From positions 1-64,000 of the forward strand of contig NZ_FQVI01000017.1 of NCBI RefSeq assembly GCF_900129135.1: a DNA stretch of 64,000 bases. Direction: 5' to 3'. Positions within the stretch are counted from its first letter, which is position 1, and each line of letters starts with the position of its first letter. This DNA is from Lactonifactor longoviformis DSM 17459. GTDB taxonomy: Bacteria; Bacillota; Clostridia; Lachnospirales; Lachnospiraceae. This document shows, one piece after another, positions 1 to 8,807 of the stretch. The notes below the pieces were generated by a model. The model searched no databases. It had not been told where the DNA came from and saw only the letters and a list, made by a program, of their open reading frames with translations. Both the position numbers and the translations under genes were made by a program.

Positions 1-170
1 GCAGAGAATGCACATCAAGCATTCTTTGCACATACGAACGGTGCTCCGGCGGGGATTCCGGTTTTGTCTTAGACTCTCCTCGCGACGGAGGTGTCCCCGG
101 ACCTTAAGCCTCCCTCCCGCCCAACCCAGCCAGCCCGCTGCCGCGGGATTCCTCTCACCGTCCCCCTGCC
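1..170. other. GC-rich non-coding stretch, possibly a structured RNA
   Basis: No credible reading frame fills this stretch. It is clearly richer in G+C than its surroundings. Read on the minus strand it has many short complementary segments, for example a GACGG segment near 157 that can pair with CCGTC near 85, and an imperfect 11-bp hairpin at 1-29. It lies downstream of the XRE/cupin gene on the same strand and would be the leader of a gene beyond the left edge. A divergent cobalamin-type aptamer is one reading, but I cannot see the conserved CCACTG box, so the identity stays open. Confidence 0.3.
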
Positions 171-719
171 TCACCAGGAAAACACTATATCAACCCAAAG
201 CATCTCCTGCCCCCAGTTCCAATAAGCATGTTCCCTATCCGTTTCCATCCGCATAGCGTTCCCTTTCTTTATCACATGAAACGTATCCCCCACCTGAACG
301 GTCAGCTCTCCTTCTGTTACCAGAATATATTCTGCCGTATGCTCTCCATGGGATTCGGTCGCATATTTGCAGCCGGGATAGATCTGTATTTTATAGATTT
401 GAAAGCTCCTCTCCTCCTCATAAGGGAAATAGACAAAAACCTTATATTGATCTTTGGACTTTTTTATGGGAGCGATCTTGTCACCCTCAACGATGTATGT
501 ATCAAGAGGCGGCGTCCCCAGTAAATCCTGGAATTTGACACGGAGTCCGCTGACAATTTTCCCCAGGACTGCCACTGTGGGATTGGACTGTCCCCGCTCA
601 ATCTGCCCCAGCATACTTTTGCTGATCCCAGTCTGAACAGAGACTGCGTCCAAACTCATATTTTTTGCCTTTCGAATCCTTTTCAGATTTGCTGCAACGT
701 TTTTATTCAATACATCCAT
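171..719 (-). CDS. XRE-family regulator with C-terminal cupin domain
   Basis: A 182-residue cytoplasmic transcription regulator. Residues about 5-60 form an XRE/Cro helix-turn-helix (MSLDAVSVQTGISKSMLGQIERG). Residues about 105-180 form a small cupin barrel that in this family binds a small-molecule ligand. The frame is open for 24 codons further upstream, but that part runs through a promoter leader and hairpin. An AAGGAG site lies 11 bases before the ATG at 719 and only 2 bases before the ATG at 728, so 719 is the better start. The hairpin between promoter and start, and the TGGTAG/CTACCA palindrome inside it, suggest attenuation or autoregulation. Family members control polyamine, amino-acid or sugar catabolism. 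The target here is not evident, because genes to the left are outside the window. Confidence 0.88.
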   Translation of the reverse strand: MDVLNKNVAANLKRIRKAKNMSLDAVSVQTGISKSMLGQIERGQSNPTVAVLGKIVSGLRVKFQDLLGTPPLDTYIVEGDKIAPIKKSKDQYKVFVYFPYEEERSFQIYKIQIYPGCKYATESHGEHTAEYILVTEGELTVQVGDTFHVIKKGNAMRMETDREHAYWNWGQEMLWVDIVFSW

Positions 720-746
720 AGAACACATTACTCCTTTACAGACAGC

Positions 747-780
747 AAAAAGGCGCTCTGGTAGTCTACCAAAACGCCTT
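747..780 (-). terminator. Terminator-like hairpin in the regulator leader (attenuator candidate)
   Basis: On the minus strand two 15-base arms pair with two G-U wobbles (AAGGCGTTTTGGTAG with CTACCAGAGCGCCTT) and are followed by five T. The hairpin begins about 14 bases after the expected transcription start of the promoter at 801-829 and ends before the ribosome binding site of the XRE/cupin gene. It would therefore terminate the gene's own leader as well as read-through from upstream. The core TGGTAG-T-CTACCA is also a good operator-like palindrome. Confidence 0.65.
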
Positions 781-800
781 CGTTTTCTCAATATGCGATT

Positions 801-829
801 AGTCTAGCAAAAATGTGCCCAATTGTCAA
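801..829 (-). promoter_or_regulatory. Sigma-A-type promoter for the XRE/cupin regulator
   Basis: On the minus strand there is a perfect TTGACA -35, a 17-base spacer and a TAGACT -10. The predicted start is near 794, giving a leader of about 75 bases that contains the hairpin at 747-780. Confidence 0.75.
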
Positions 830-855
830 CCAGTCTTGCCGGATTTCTCAATTCT

Positions 856-1530
856 CTAATCATCTGCCTTTTCTGCAATCTCAGTTTTATTTTTGTAAAT
901 ACTGTTGGAGGGAACCACACCTCTTACTGATGACAGAGGATAGATATTGGTATGTGAACCCACAACGGTTCCAGGATTCAGCACAGATCCGCAGCCCACT
1001 TCCACTTCATCTCCGAGCATAGCTCCGAATTTTTTTAAGCCAGTTTCAATCTTTCTGTTTGCTGCCTTTACAATCACAAGCTTTTTGTCAGATTTCACAT
1101 TTGAAGTGATGGATCCAGCCCCCATATGAGACTTAAAGCCCAGGATCGAATCCCCTACATAATTATAATGGGGAACCTGTACTTTATTAAATAAGATAAC
1201 ATTCTTAAGCTCTGTAGAGTTTCCAACCACAGCCCCCTCACCTACCAGAGCATTTCCTCTGATAAATGCGCAGTGACGGACCTCTGCATCCTTTCCGATG
1301 ATGGCCGGGCCGTTGATATATGCTGTGGGAGCTACTTTAGCACTCCTTGCAATCCAAATATTTTCTCCTTTTTTCTCGTACTCCTTCTCATCCAAAGAAT
1401 TGCCCAGCGACACTATAAATTCGCTGATATGGGGAAGCACCTCCCAGGGGTAAGTATACTTCTCCAGCAGTTCCTTTGCCAATGTCTGGTTCAAATCCTG
1501 GTATAACTCTTTAATTGTTAACTGCTCCAT
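856..1530 (-). CDS. Left-handed beta-helix acyltransferase-like protein (GlmU C-terminal type)
   Basis: A 224-residue protein. From about residue 60 it shows the hexapeptide pattern of left-handed beta-helix proteins (IARSAKVAPTAYINGPAIIG, then repeated I/V-G-x-x spacing, and a GAGSITSN turn typical of GlmU-like acetyltransferase domains). No nucleotidyltransferase domain is present, so it is not a full GlmU. The family is often annotated as UDP-N-acetylglucosamine pyrophosphorylase-related, and an acyl or acetyl transfer role to a sugar nucleotide is an inference. The start at 1530 follows an AGAAGGG site; the frame upstream lies inside topB. It overlaps the topB 3' end by 20 bases, so translation is probably coupled. 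Confidence 0.75.
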   Translation of the reverse strand: MEQLTIKELYQDLNQTLAKELLEKYTYPWEVLPHISEFIVSLGNSLDEKEYEKKGENIWIARSAKVAPTAYINGPAIIGKDAEVRHCAFIRGNALVGEGAVVGNSTELKNVILFNKVQVPHYNYVGDSILGFKSHMGAGSITSNVKSDKKLVIVKAANRKIETGLKKFGAMLGDEVEVGCGSVLNPGTVVGSHTNIYPLSSVRGVVPSNSIYKNKTEIAEKADD

Positions 1531-3571
1531 TTGTTTTCCCTTCTTTCTTTTTATTTGCCGATGACCGGCCGGGTGATGTCTTGTAATTCTGTGCCGCCTT
1601 ATCAAAATACTGGCGGAGTACATACTGGTTGTTCAGCTTCAGAACCCCGTAAGTTCTGCTTTTGATGAAGTTCTCCAGCTTCACCATGTATTCTTCCGAG
1701 GTAATATCCCCTTCTGCCACATAGGTCAGCCCCTTTTCCCAGCTTGCGGTTAAGTCCGGATTCAGCAGGGAACGGATGGACGCATTCACCACATCAAATA
1801 TCATCTCTCCCAGAAGTGTGGGAGTAATTACCTGCGTCTTCTTATTCAGTCCAAGGTATTTTATGGTCACTAATTTCTTCAGTATCTCTGCTCTGGTAGC
1901 ACTGGTTCCGATCCCGCTGCCCTTGATCTGAGCCCTCAGTTCCTCATCCTCTATGAGCTGACCTGCATTCTCCATGGCAAGAATCATAGAACCAGAGGTA
2001 TAACGCTTGGGGGGCGAGGTTTCCCCCTCCTTAATCTCAAAGCCGTCCACCGGAATTACTCCCTGCTTCTTCAGACTCTGAAGCGCTTCTAAGAAGGCTG
2101 CATCGCAGGAAGTCTCCTCCCCTTTTTCACCTGAGTCTTCTTTTTTCCTGTCAAAGGAATTCCCCGTCACTTTCAGATATCCCTCTGCGATCAGAACCTT
2201 AAAGCTGGAAAACAGCCGCTCCTTTTCCACAAGCGTCACCAGGTTCACCTTCTGGTACACCGCGGGAGGATAAAAAATACTCAGGAAACGCCTTACGATG
2301 GTCTCATATACCTTTTGGGATTTTTCCGGAAGCCGGTTTATGGCGGCAAGCCCTTGTCCGGTAGGAATTATAGCATAGTGATCCGTTATCTGCTTATCAT
2401 TTACGTACCTTGTCTTAGCTATATTTTTGTAACTTCCTTTTTCAAGTATCTCAGCAGCAAAAGACTGCCCATGTATATAATTACGCAGGCCTCCAATATT
2501 TTTATGAATTTCTTTTGCCACAGCAGAGGAGAGCACTCTGGCATCTGTTCTGGGATACGTAACCAGCTTTTTTTCATACAGTTCCTGCACCACCTGAAGG
2601 GTTTCATCCGGACTGATTTTAAAAAGTCTGGCGCATTCATTCTGAAGCTCAGCCAGATTAAACAGCAGAGGCGGATTTTTATTTTCCTTCTTTTTTTCAA
2701 TCTTTTCTATGACTGCCTGCAGGGGCGGATGAGCGGAAAGTATATCAGCAAGCTCCCGGGCATGTTTCTTTTCCTTAAATCCGTTTTCCTTATATAAAAG
2801 GGGGGACTGAAAATACCGGCTTCCCTCTGCCGCCCTCCATTCCCCGTCAAAGGGCTTGCCGTTAAGGTTCAGTTTTCCCAGGACCCGGTAAAAAGGGGTT
2901 TTTACAAAGTCCCGGATCTCCCTCTCTCTGCGGACCACCATCCCCAGTACGCAGGTCATCACCCGTCCCACGGAGATTGCCGTATATTTCGTATGAAGAT
3001 AACCAGATACCACATTTCCGTACTTCAGGGAGAGAAGCCTGGAGAAATTGATCCCCATCAGGTAATCCTCCTTGGCTCTGAGGTAGGCAGAAGCAGATAG
3101 ATTGTCGTATTCAGACAAATCCCTGGCCTCACGGATTCCCCTTACTATTTCATCCTCTGTCTGAGAGTCAATCCAGACTCTTTTGCGTTCCTTTCCCTTC
3201 ACCCCGGACATCATTTCCACCAGACGGTAGATATACTCACCCTCACGCCCGGAGTCTGTGCATACATAGATGGTGGCTACGTCCTCCCGCTTTAATAGTC
3301 CGCTGACTATATCAAATTGTTTCCTTACGGAAGGGATGATTTCATATTTGAATTCCTCCGGCAAAAAAGGCAGGGTCTCTAAACTCCACCTTTTCAGCTT
3401 CGCGTCATATTTTTCCGGGTAGCTCATGGTGATCAGGTGCCCTACGCACCAGGTCACAACAGCGTGTTCCGATTCCAGATACCCGTCGCCCCTTCTAAAA
3501 TTCTCCTTCAGTGCCTTGGCGAATTCCTGGGCTACACTGGGTTTCTCTGCTATATAGAGTGATTTTGACAT
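1511..3571 (-). CDS. topB: DNA topoisomerase III (type IA)
   Basis: A 686-residue type IA topoisomerase that relaxes and decatenates DNA through a 5'-phosphotyrosine intermediate. The N-terminal Toprim domain starts SKSLYIAEKPSVAQ and contains the acidic CTDSGREGEYIYR segment near residue 104. The catalytic tyrosine is Y339 in VTYPRTDARVL. A later segment, GIGTSATRAEILKKL, is also typical. Length matches the TopB/TraE-like branch, and there is no zinc-finger C-terminus as in TopA. The start at 3571 follows AAAGGA; an upstream in-frame extension has no ribosome binding site and crosses the promoter at 3623-3651. The shared operon with the beta-helix protein has no obvious functional link. Confidence 0.95.
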   Translation of the reverse strand: MSKSLYIAEKPSVAQEFAKALKENFRRGDGYLESEHAVVTWCVGHLITMSYPEKYDAKLKRWSLETLPFLPEEFKYEIIPSVRKQFDIVSGLLKREDVATIYVCTDSGREGEYIYRLVEMMSGVKGKERKRVWIDSQTEDEIVRGIREARDLSEYDNLSASAYLRAKEDYLMGINFSRLLSLKYGNVVSGYLHTKYTAISVGRVMTCVLGMVVRREREIRDFVKTPFYRVLGKLNLNGKPFDGEWRAAEGSRYFQSPLLYKENGFKEKKHARELADILSAHPPLQAVIEKIEKKKENKNPPLLFNLAELQNECARLFKISPDETLQVVQELYEKKLVTYPRTDARVLSSAVAKEIHKNIGGLRNYIHGQSFAAEILEKGSYKNIAKTRYVNDKQITDHYAIIPTGQGLAAINRLPEKSQKVYETIVRRFLSIFYPPAVYQKVNLVTLVEKERLFSSFKVLIAEGYLKVTGNSFDRKKEDSGEKGEETSCDAAFLEALQSLKKQGVIPVDGFEIKEGETSPPKRYTSGSMILAMENAGQLIEDEELRAQIKGSGIGTSATRAEILKKLVTIKYLGLNKKTQVITPTLLGEMIFDVVNASIRSLLNPDLTASWEKGLTYVAEGDITSEEYMVKLENFIKSRTYGVLKLNNQYVLRQYFDKAAQNYKTSPGRSSANKKKEGKTNGAVNN

Positions 3572-3622
3572 TCTGCAATTATTCCTTTGGCATATTTTCA
3601 TCAGCAATTTTTGATCCAGCTT

Positions 3623-3651
3623 ATTATACCATCCTAAGATGAATAACACAA
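3623..3651 (-). promoter_or_regulatory. Probable promoter of topB
   Basis: On the minus strand there is TTGTGT, a 17-base spacer and a perfect TATAAT, about 55 bases before the topB start. Confidence 0.5.
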
Positions 3652-3656
3652 GAAGA

Positions 3657-3703
3657 CAAAACCGGCAGGGAAACACGCTGCTGACGCGCGCTTCGCCTGC
3701 CGG
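3657..3703 (-). terminator. Terminator after asd
   Basis: The minus strand has CCGGCAGG at the right and CCTGCCGG at the left, enclosing a GC-rich loop, followed by TTTTG. It lies just after the asd stop codon. Confidence 0.65.
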
Positions 3704-3719
3704 CTGCTGCTTACTGTTT

Positions 3720-4805
3720 TTATTTTGCTGTGATATAACCTTTTGCTTTCAGAGTTTCCGCACACAGAACAGCTCCTCCTGCGGCCCCTCTGACTGTATT
3801 ATGGGATAATCCCACAAATTTAAAATCGTATACCGTGTCTTCTCTCAGACGTCCAACAGATACACCCATTCCTTTTTCATAGTCAACATCTGCCTTCACC
3901 TGGGGACGATTATCCTCTTCCAGATACTGAATAAACTGTTTTGGAGCGCTTGGCAGATCCAATTCCTGAGGTACACCTTTAAAATTCACCAGACGATCGA
4001 TCAGCTCTTCCTTTGAAGGTTTTTTATTAAACTTAACAAAGACAGCAGCTGTATGGCCATTTAACACTGGCACACGGATGCACTGGCAGGTAATTACCGG
4101 AAGAGCGGCCTTCTTAATTACTCCATCCTCTACCTTGCCCCAAAGCCGCAGAGGCTCCTGCTCACTCTTTTCTTCTTCTCCCCCAATATAAGGGATAATG
4201 TTCTCTACCATCTCCGGCCAGTCTTTAAAGGTTTTTCCGGCACCGGAGATTGCCTGATAAGTAGTGGCGACTACTTCAACCGGTTCAAATTCCTTCCAGG
4301 CAGTAAGAACCGGCGCATAGCTCTGAATGGAGCAGTTTGGCTTTACAGCCACAAACCCCTTCTGGGTTCCCAGACGCTTCTTCTGAAATTCGATCACTTC
4401 AAAGTGTTCCGGATTGATCTCAGGCACTACCATTGGCACATCAGGGGTCCATCTGTGAGCGCTGTTGTTGGATACTACCGGTGTCTCCGTCTTTGCGTAT
4501 GCCTCCTCGATAGCCTTAATCTCATCTTTTGACATATCCACTGCGGAGAAAACAAAATCAACGCTGGCTGCCACTTTCTCTACCTCATTCACATTCATAA
4601 CCACCAGCTTCTTAACTGCTTCCGGCATAGGGGTATCCATTTTCCAGCGTCCCCCCACTGCTTCTTCATAGGTTTTGCCCGCGCTTCTTGCGCTGGCCGC
4701 TACTGTTACTACTTCAAACCAGGGATGTTCCTCCAACAGGGAGATGAATCTCTGTCCCACCATACCTGTCGCTCCTAAGATACCAACTCTCAACTTATCG
4801 CTCAT
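3720..4805 (-). CDS. asd: Aspartate-semialdehyde dehydrogenase
   Basis: A 361-residue NADPH-dependent enzyme that reduces L-aspartyl phosphate to aspartate semialdehyde, the branch point to lysine/diaminopimelate, threonine and methionine. The Rossmann nucleotide-binding loop [13 protein letters not shown] is at residues 8-20, and the catalytic cysteine is C158 in KPNCSIQSY. The sequence is of the archaeal/fungal-like ASADH branch that many Clostridia carry. The start at 4805 follows GAGGAG. It lies downstream of argH on the same strand with a 135-base gap and has its own terminator. Confidence 0.96.
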   Translation of the reverse strand: MSDKLRVGILGATGMVGQRFISLLEEHPWFEVVTVAASARSAGKTYEEAVGGRWKMDTPMPEAVKKLVVMNVNEVEKVAASVDFVFSAVDMSKDEIKAIEEAYAKTETPVVSNNSAHRWTPDVPMVVPEINPEHFEVIEFQKKRLGTQKGFVAVKPNCSIQSYAPVLTAWKEFEPVEVVATTYQAISGAGKTFKDWPEMVENIIPYIGGEEEKSEQEPLRLWGKVEDGVIKKAALPVITCQCIRVPVLNGHTAAVFVKFNKKPSKEELIDRLVNFKGVPQELDLPSAPKQFIQYLEEDNRPQVKADVDYEKGMGVSVGRLREDTVYDFKFVGLSHNTVRGAAGGAVLCAETLKAKGYITAK

Positions 4806-4940
4806 AATACTTCTCTCCTCGATATTATTTCTATGTATGGTACAAAAACACGGCTACATCGTCTGTTTGTTTTTGCACCGCGTACATTTGTCTTTCCTAA
4901 ACAATACTATACTATATGCAGGGAAAAATCAACACTTTTT

Positions 4941-6320
4941 TTAATTTTTTTCCAGATATTTTCTGTTGATCTCTATCACCTGTTTCATAGCCTCTTCCCC
5001 CGGCGCACCTATAGTCATTCTCTTTTCCACGCAGGTTTTCATGCTGATGGCATCATAAATATCTTCCTGGAAGGCTGGGCTAATCTTTCTGTATTCTTCC
5101 AGGGACATATCGTCCAGAGAGATTCCCTTTTCAATGCAGTACAGAACCAGCTGCCCTACAATTCCATGGGCATCCCGGAATGCAACCCCGTGATTCACCA
5201 GATAATCTGCGGCATCTGTTGCATTGGTAAATCCATTCCGGGCGCTGGACTCCATATTCTCTTTCTTAAACTGCATGGCAGCGAGCATGCCGTTAAACAG
5301 AGCAAGGCAACCCTTTACCGTATCAATGGCATCAAAGGTCAGCTCCTTGTCCTCCTGCATATCCTTATTGTAAGCCAGAGGGATTCCTTTCATAGTTGTG
5401 AGAAGAGACATCAGGGCTCCATAGACTCTTCCGGTTTTCCCCCGCACCAGTTCAGCAATGTCCGGGTTCTTCTTTTGGGGCATAATACTGCTGCCTGTGC
5501 TGTAGGCATCATCGATTTCTACAAATTGGTATTCGTTGGAATTCCAGATAATTATTTCTTCAGAAAAACGGCTCAGATGCATCATAATAGTGGACATTGC
5601 AGACAAAAACTCGATCAGATAGTCTCTGTCCGACACAGAGTCCATACTGTTTAAGGTAGGTCCCGCAAAGTCCAGAAGCTCAGCCGTATACTCCCGATCC
5701 AGAGGGTAGGTAGTTCCGGCAAGCGCTCCGGAACCCAGAGGACAGTAATTCATTCTCTCCAGGATATCCTGAAGACGCCCTCTGTCTCTTTTAAACATCT
5801 CAAAATAAGCACCCATGTGATGTGCCAGGGTGATCGGCTGGGCTTTCTGCAGATGCGTAAATCCCGGCATAAAGGTATCTGTATTCTCCTCCATGATATG
5901 GAGAAGCGTCCAAAGAAGTTCCTTAACCAGTCCATCCATCTCTTTTACCTCATCTCTGGTATAGAGCTTCATATCCAGAGCCACCTGGTCATTCCTGCTT
6001 CTTCCTGTATGAAGCTTTTTTCCAGGTTCCCCGATGCGTCCGATAAGAGTTGCCTCCACAAAACTGTGAATATCTTCATATTCACTTGTGATCTCCAGGG
6101 TTTTGTTTTCCACATCCCTTAGAATCCCCTCCAGTCCGTCCAGAATCTGCGTCTTTTCTTCCTCTGTGAGAATTCCCTGCTTTGCAAGCATCTTAACATG
6201 TGCCATGCTTCCCGCAATATCCTGTCTGTAAAATTTCTGATCAAACCCAATGGATGCATTAAAATTATAAACTAACTGGTCCGTTTCCTTTGTGAAACGG
6301 CCGCCCCATAACTGTGCCAT
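4941..6320 (-). CDS. argH: Argininosuccinate lyase
   Basis: A 459-residue member of the fumarase/aspartase superfamily that splits argininosuccinate into arginine and fumarate, the last step of arginine synthesis. The family signature [12 protein letters not shown] lies at residues 276-287, and the catalytic histidine region THLQKAQP is near residue 155. The N-terminal WGGRF is typical of ArgH. Length is normal. No argG is adjacent in the window. A promoter candidate sits at 6380-6408, overlapping the end of queH. Confidence 0.97.
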   Translation of the reverse strand: MAQLWGGRFTKETDQLVYNFNASIGFDQKFYRQDIAGSMAHVKMLAKQGILTEEEKTQILDGLEGILRDVENKTLEITSEYEDIHSFVEATLIGRIGEPGKKLHTGRSRNDQVALDMKLYTRDEVKEMDGLVKELLWTLLHIMEENTDTFMPGFTHLQKAQPITLAHHMGAYFEMFKRDRGRLQDILERMNYCPLGSGALAGTTYPLDREYTAELLDFAGPTLNSMDSVSDRDYLIEFLSAMSTIMMHLSRFSEEIIIWNSNEYQFVEIDDAYSTGSSIMPQKKNPDIAELVRGKTGRVYGALMSLLTTMKGIPLAYNKDMQEDKELTFDAIDTVKGCLALFNGMLAAMQFKKENMESSARNGFTNATDAADYLVNHGVAFRDAHGIVGQLVLYCIEKGISLDDMSLEEYRKISPAFQEDIYDAISMKTCVEKRMTIGAPGEEAMKQVIEINRKYLEKN

Positions 6321-6379
6321 TTTTTTATCCTCATTTCTTTCTTCATTTTATCTTCGCTGTCCGCTTATAATCGTGTATT

Positions 6380-6408
6380 AGTGTATCATCTAGCCCAAGG
6401 CATTGCAA
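6380..6408 (-). promoter_or_regulatory. Probable promoter of argH
   Basis: On the minus strand there is TTGCAA, a 17-base spacer and TACACT. It overlaps the last codons of queH and lies about 60 bases before argH. Confidence 0.45.
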
Positions 6409-7055
6409 GAATTTTGTCGGCTTTTCTGCTCTCTTTTGGCCGTCTCCCGCTCTTTTTTAGAGAATGCGCAGCCGCAGTAATCCTGCCGGTAGATTCCATA
6501 TTCCCTGGAAAGTTCTGTGGAACGTTTATAGCCATTTTTCTTCTTGAAATCCGAGGAAAGATAAGCGGTCCCATATTTCTCTGCCAGCGCCTCTCCAATT
6601 TCGTTTAGCTTCCCGGCATTTTTCAGAGGGCTGATACTCAACGTAGTAGTAAAGAAATCATATCCCCCTTTTTTCGCCTCCCTGGCTGCTTCCTCCAAAC
6701 GCAGGGCATAACAGCGGAAGCACCGCTCTCCTCCTTCCGGGATCTGTTCATATCCTTTTACTGCATCATAGAATTCCTGTTCCCTGTATTCGCTTCCCAG
6801 AAACTCTATGGGATGTGCCGCAGGCAGGAGGCGGATAAACTCTTCCTGCTCCTTTCTCCTTTTCAGAAACTCCTCCCTGGGATAAATGTTCGGATTATAA
6901 TACAGGACTGTAATCTTAAAATAGCGGGACAAATACTCCAGTACATAGCTGCTGCAGGGTGCACAGCAGCTGTGCAGAAGCAGACGCGGTACAGAACGCT
7001 CTTTTTTCAGCCTTTCGATGACTTTTTCCATTTCCTTTTGATAATTTCTGTTCAT
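6390..7055 (-). CDS. queH: Epoxyqueuosine reductase QueH (DUF208)
   Basis: A 221-residue Fe-S protein that performs the last step of queuosine tRNA modification, reducing epoxyqueuosine to queuosine. It has the QueH cysteine pattern: HSCCAPCSSYV near residue 27, a central RCFRCYALRLEEAA, and a C-terminal DYCGCAFS. The TTTLSISPLKN segment is also characteristic. The ATG at 7055 has AGAGGTG 9 bases upstream; the in-frame GTG four codons earlier overlaps that site. It is divergent from the ABC transporter genes. The basic C-terminal tail (KKERETAKREQKSRQ) is longer than the core family. Confidence 0.92.
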   Translation of the reverse strand: MNRNYQKEMEKVIERLKKERSVPRLLLHSCCAPCSSYVLEYLSRYFKITVLYYNPNIYPREEFLKRRKEQEEFIRLLPAAHPIEFLGSEYREQEFYDAVKGYEQIPEGGERCFRCYALRLEEAAREAKKGGYDFFTTTLSISPLKNAGKLNEIGEALAEKYGTAYLSSDFKKKNGYKRSTELSREYGIYRQDYCGCAFSKKERETAKREQKSRQNSCNALG

Positions 7056-7143
7056 GTGTGGTTTCACCTCTTTTTCATTATAGCATCAGCACTCTTTTCT
7101 TTCAATTTCATATGATACTATATACACATCATGGAGGACGCCT

Positions 7144-7920
7144 ATGCAAACACCTTTGTTAGAATTAAAAGATATCAGTCTTTCTTATCACAGCGAAGAT
7201 GGAGAGACTTTAGCACTATCCCATATATCTTTTCAGGTTCAGCCAGGTGAATTTGTCGCCATAGTAGGCCCCAGCGGCTGCGGCAAATCCACGCTCCTGA
7301 ACCTGATCTCAGGCCTTCTCACCCCTGAAGAGGGAGAGATCCTGATGAATGGAAAGAAATTAAGTGAGAATCAGATGAATATCGGCTATATGCTGCAGAA
7401 AGATCACCTGTTTGAGTGGAGAACCATATACAGCAACGTACTGTTAGGATTAGAGATTCAGAAGAAAGATACCCCTCAAAAGAGAGAGCAGATTGATTCC
7501 CTTTTGCAGACATACGGACTTGACACCTTTAAAAACTCCAAGCCTTCGCAGCTGTCAGGTGGAATGCGTCAGAGAGCAGCCCTTATCCGCACTCTGGCAT
7601 TGGAACCTGACCTTCTTTTATTGGATGAACCTTTTTCTGCTTTGGATTATCAGACACGCCTTAATGTAAGCGACGATATTGGCAAGATTATAAAACATGA
7701 ATCTAAGACCGCCGTATTAGTAACCCACGACATCTCGGAAGCCATCAGCATGGCCGACCGCGTTATCGTTCTGACCAAACGCCCCGCAACTGTTCAGAAG
7801 ACGGTTCCTATAGAATTGGAAATTGACCAGGAAGAAAGAACCCCCATGGGTTCCAGAAATGCCCCTAATTTCAAAACGTATTTTAATCTTATCTGGCGGG
7901 AGCTGAATCACGGTGAGTAA
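7144..7920 (+). CDS. ABC transporter ATP-binding protein (nitrate/sulfonate/pyrimidine-precursor type)
   Basis: A 258-residue ATPase subunit. Walker A is GPSGCGKST near residue 42, the Q-loop segment is YMLQKDHLFEW, the ABC signature is QLSGGMRQRAAL, Walker B is LLLLDEPFSALD and the switch histidine is in VTHDISEA. The SsuB/TauB/ThiZ-like layout and pairing with a BPD_transp_1 permease indicate import of a small organic solute. The start follows GGAGG. The stop overlaps the permease start by 8 bases. No substrate-binding protein is in the window, so the substrate cannot be inferred. Confidence 0.93.
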   Translation: MQTPLLELKDISLSYHSEDGETLALSHISFQVQPGEFVAIVGPSGCGKSTLLNLISGLLTPEEGEILMNGKKLSENQMNIGYMLQKDHLFEWRTIYSNVLLGLEIQKKDTPQKREQIDSLLQTYGLDTFKNSKPSQLSGGMRQRAALIRTLALEPDLLLLDEPFSALDYQTRLNVSDDIGKIIKHESKTAVLVTHDISEAISMADRVIVLTKRPATVQKTVPIELEIDQEERTPMGSRNAPNFKTYFNLIWRELNHGE

Positions 7921-8722
7921 AGAAGTGGTTAAAATGTCTACGGGGCAGAGACAATACCTGAAAAACCTGAAGCGCTCCCGTCAGCTGGTGCAGCTGGCAC
8001 GGGCAGCAATCTTTGTTATCTTTGTAGCACTGTGGGAAATCAGCACGCGTCTTACATGGATAGACTCCTTTGTATTCAGCAGTCCCAGCAGGGTTATAAA
8101 AACCATGATCTCCATGGCACAGAACCACTCCCTGTTTATTCACATGGGAGTTACTCTGTGGGAGACACTGGCCAGTTTTTTCTTCGTCACAATCTTCGGT
8201 GTGGGCATCGCCGTACTTCTGTGGTCCTCCCCCAAGGTATCGGCCATCCTTGAACCATATCTGGTAGTTTTAAACAGCCTCCCAAAATCTGCGCTGGCTC
8301 CTCTTCTTATCGTATGGCTTGGGGCAAACACTACCACAATCATTGTTGCGGGCATGTCCGTGGCAATTTTCGGAGCTATCATAAACCTCTACATCGGCTT
8401 CAAGGAGGTAGATCCGGATAAGATAAAACTTATCTATACTCTGGGAGGAAAGAAAAAAGATACTCTGCTGAAGGTTGTACTTCCGGCTTCTGTACCTGTA
8501 ATTCTCGGGGTTATGAAAGTTAATATCGGCCTTTGCCTGGTAGGTGTGGTAATCGGTGAATTTATCGGCTCTAAAGAGGGGCTTGGTTATCTGATCATCT
8601 ATGGCAGCCAGGTATTTAAGCTGGACTGGGTTATCATGTCAATCGTACTGTTATGCATTATGGCAATGATTTTATACTCTCTCATTAATCTGGCTGAGAA
8701 AATGTATCTGAAAAGGCTGTAG
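7913..8722 (+). CDS. ABC transporter permease (SsuC/TauC/ThiX family)
   Basis: A 269-residue inner-membrane permease with about six hydrophobic segments. The EAA-type coupling loop lies around GGKKKDTLLKVVLPASVPVILGV near residue 180. It starts with GTG at 7913, inside the end of the ATPase gene, with GGGAG upstream; translation is probably coupled. The binding-protein partner, usually the next gene, is missing: a perfect terminator follows directly. Confidence 0.92.
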   Translation: MSKEVVKMSTGQRQYLKNLKRSRQLVQLARAAIFVIFVALWEISTRLTWIDSFVFSSPSRVIKTMISMAQNHSLFIHMGVTLWETLASFFFVTIFGVGIAVLLWSSPKVSAILEPYLVVLNSLPKSALAPLLIVWLGANTTTIIVAGMSVAIFGAIINLYIGFKEVDPDKIKLIYTLGGKKKDTLLKVVLPASVPVILGVMKVNIGLCLVGVVIGEFIGSKEGLGYLIIYGSQVFKLDWVIMSIVLLCIMAMILYSLINLAEKMYLKRL

Positions 8723-8735
8723 GCAAGAGACCAAT

Positions 8736-8775
8736 AAAATGAAGAGGAAGGCACAGCATCCTTCCTCTTCATTTT
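8736..8775. terminator. Perfect bidirectional terminator hairpin
   Basis: Two perfectly complementary 16-base arms (AAAATGAAGAGGAAGG and its complement) surround an 8-base loop. A-rich and T-rich ends serve both the ABC genes from the left and the MFS gene from the right. Confidence 0.9.
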
Positions 8776-8807
8776 ATTTGACTGGCAGCCCGTTTCCTGG
8801 AATGATA

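Noticed and set aside
4833-5654. 273-residue plus-strand frame over argH
   Set aside because: It lies antisense to a convincing ArgH with intact signatures, has no recognisable domain or ribosome binding site, and is a shadow frame.
7144-8722. Complete ABC importer with a thiamine-precursor role
   Set aside because: No binding protein or thiamine gene is present, and no TPP riboswitch pattern is visible before the ATPase gene.
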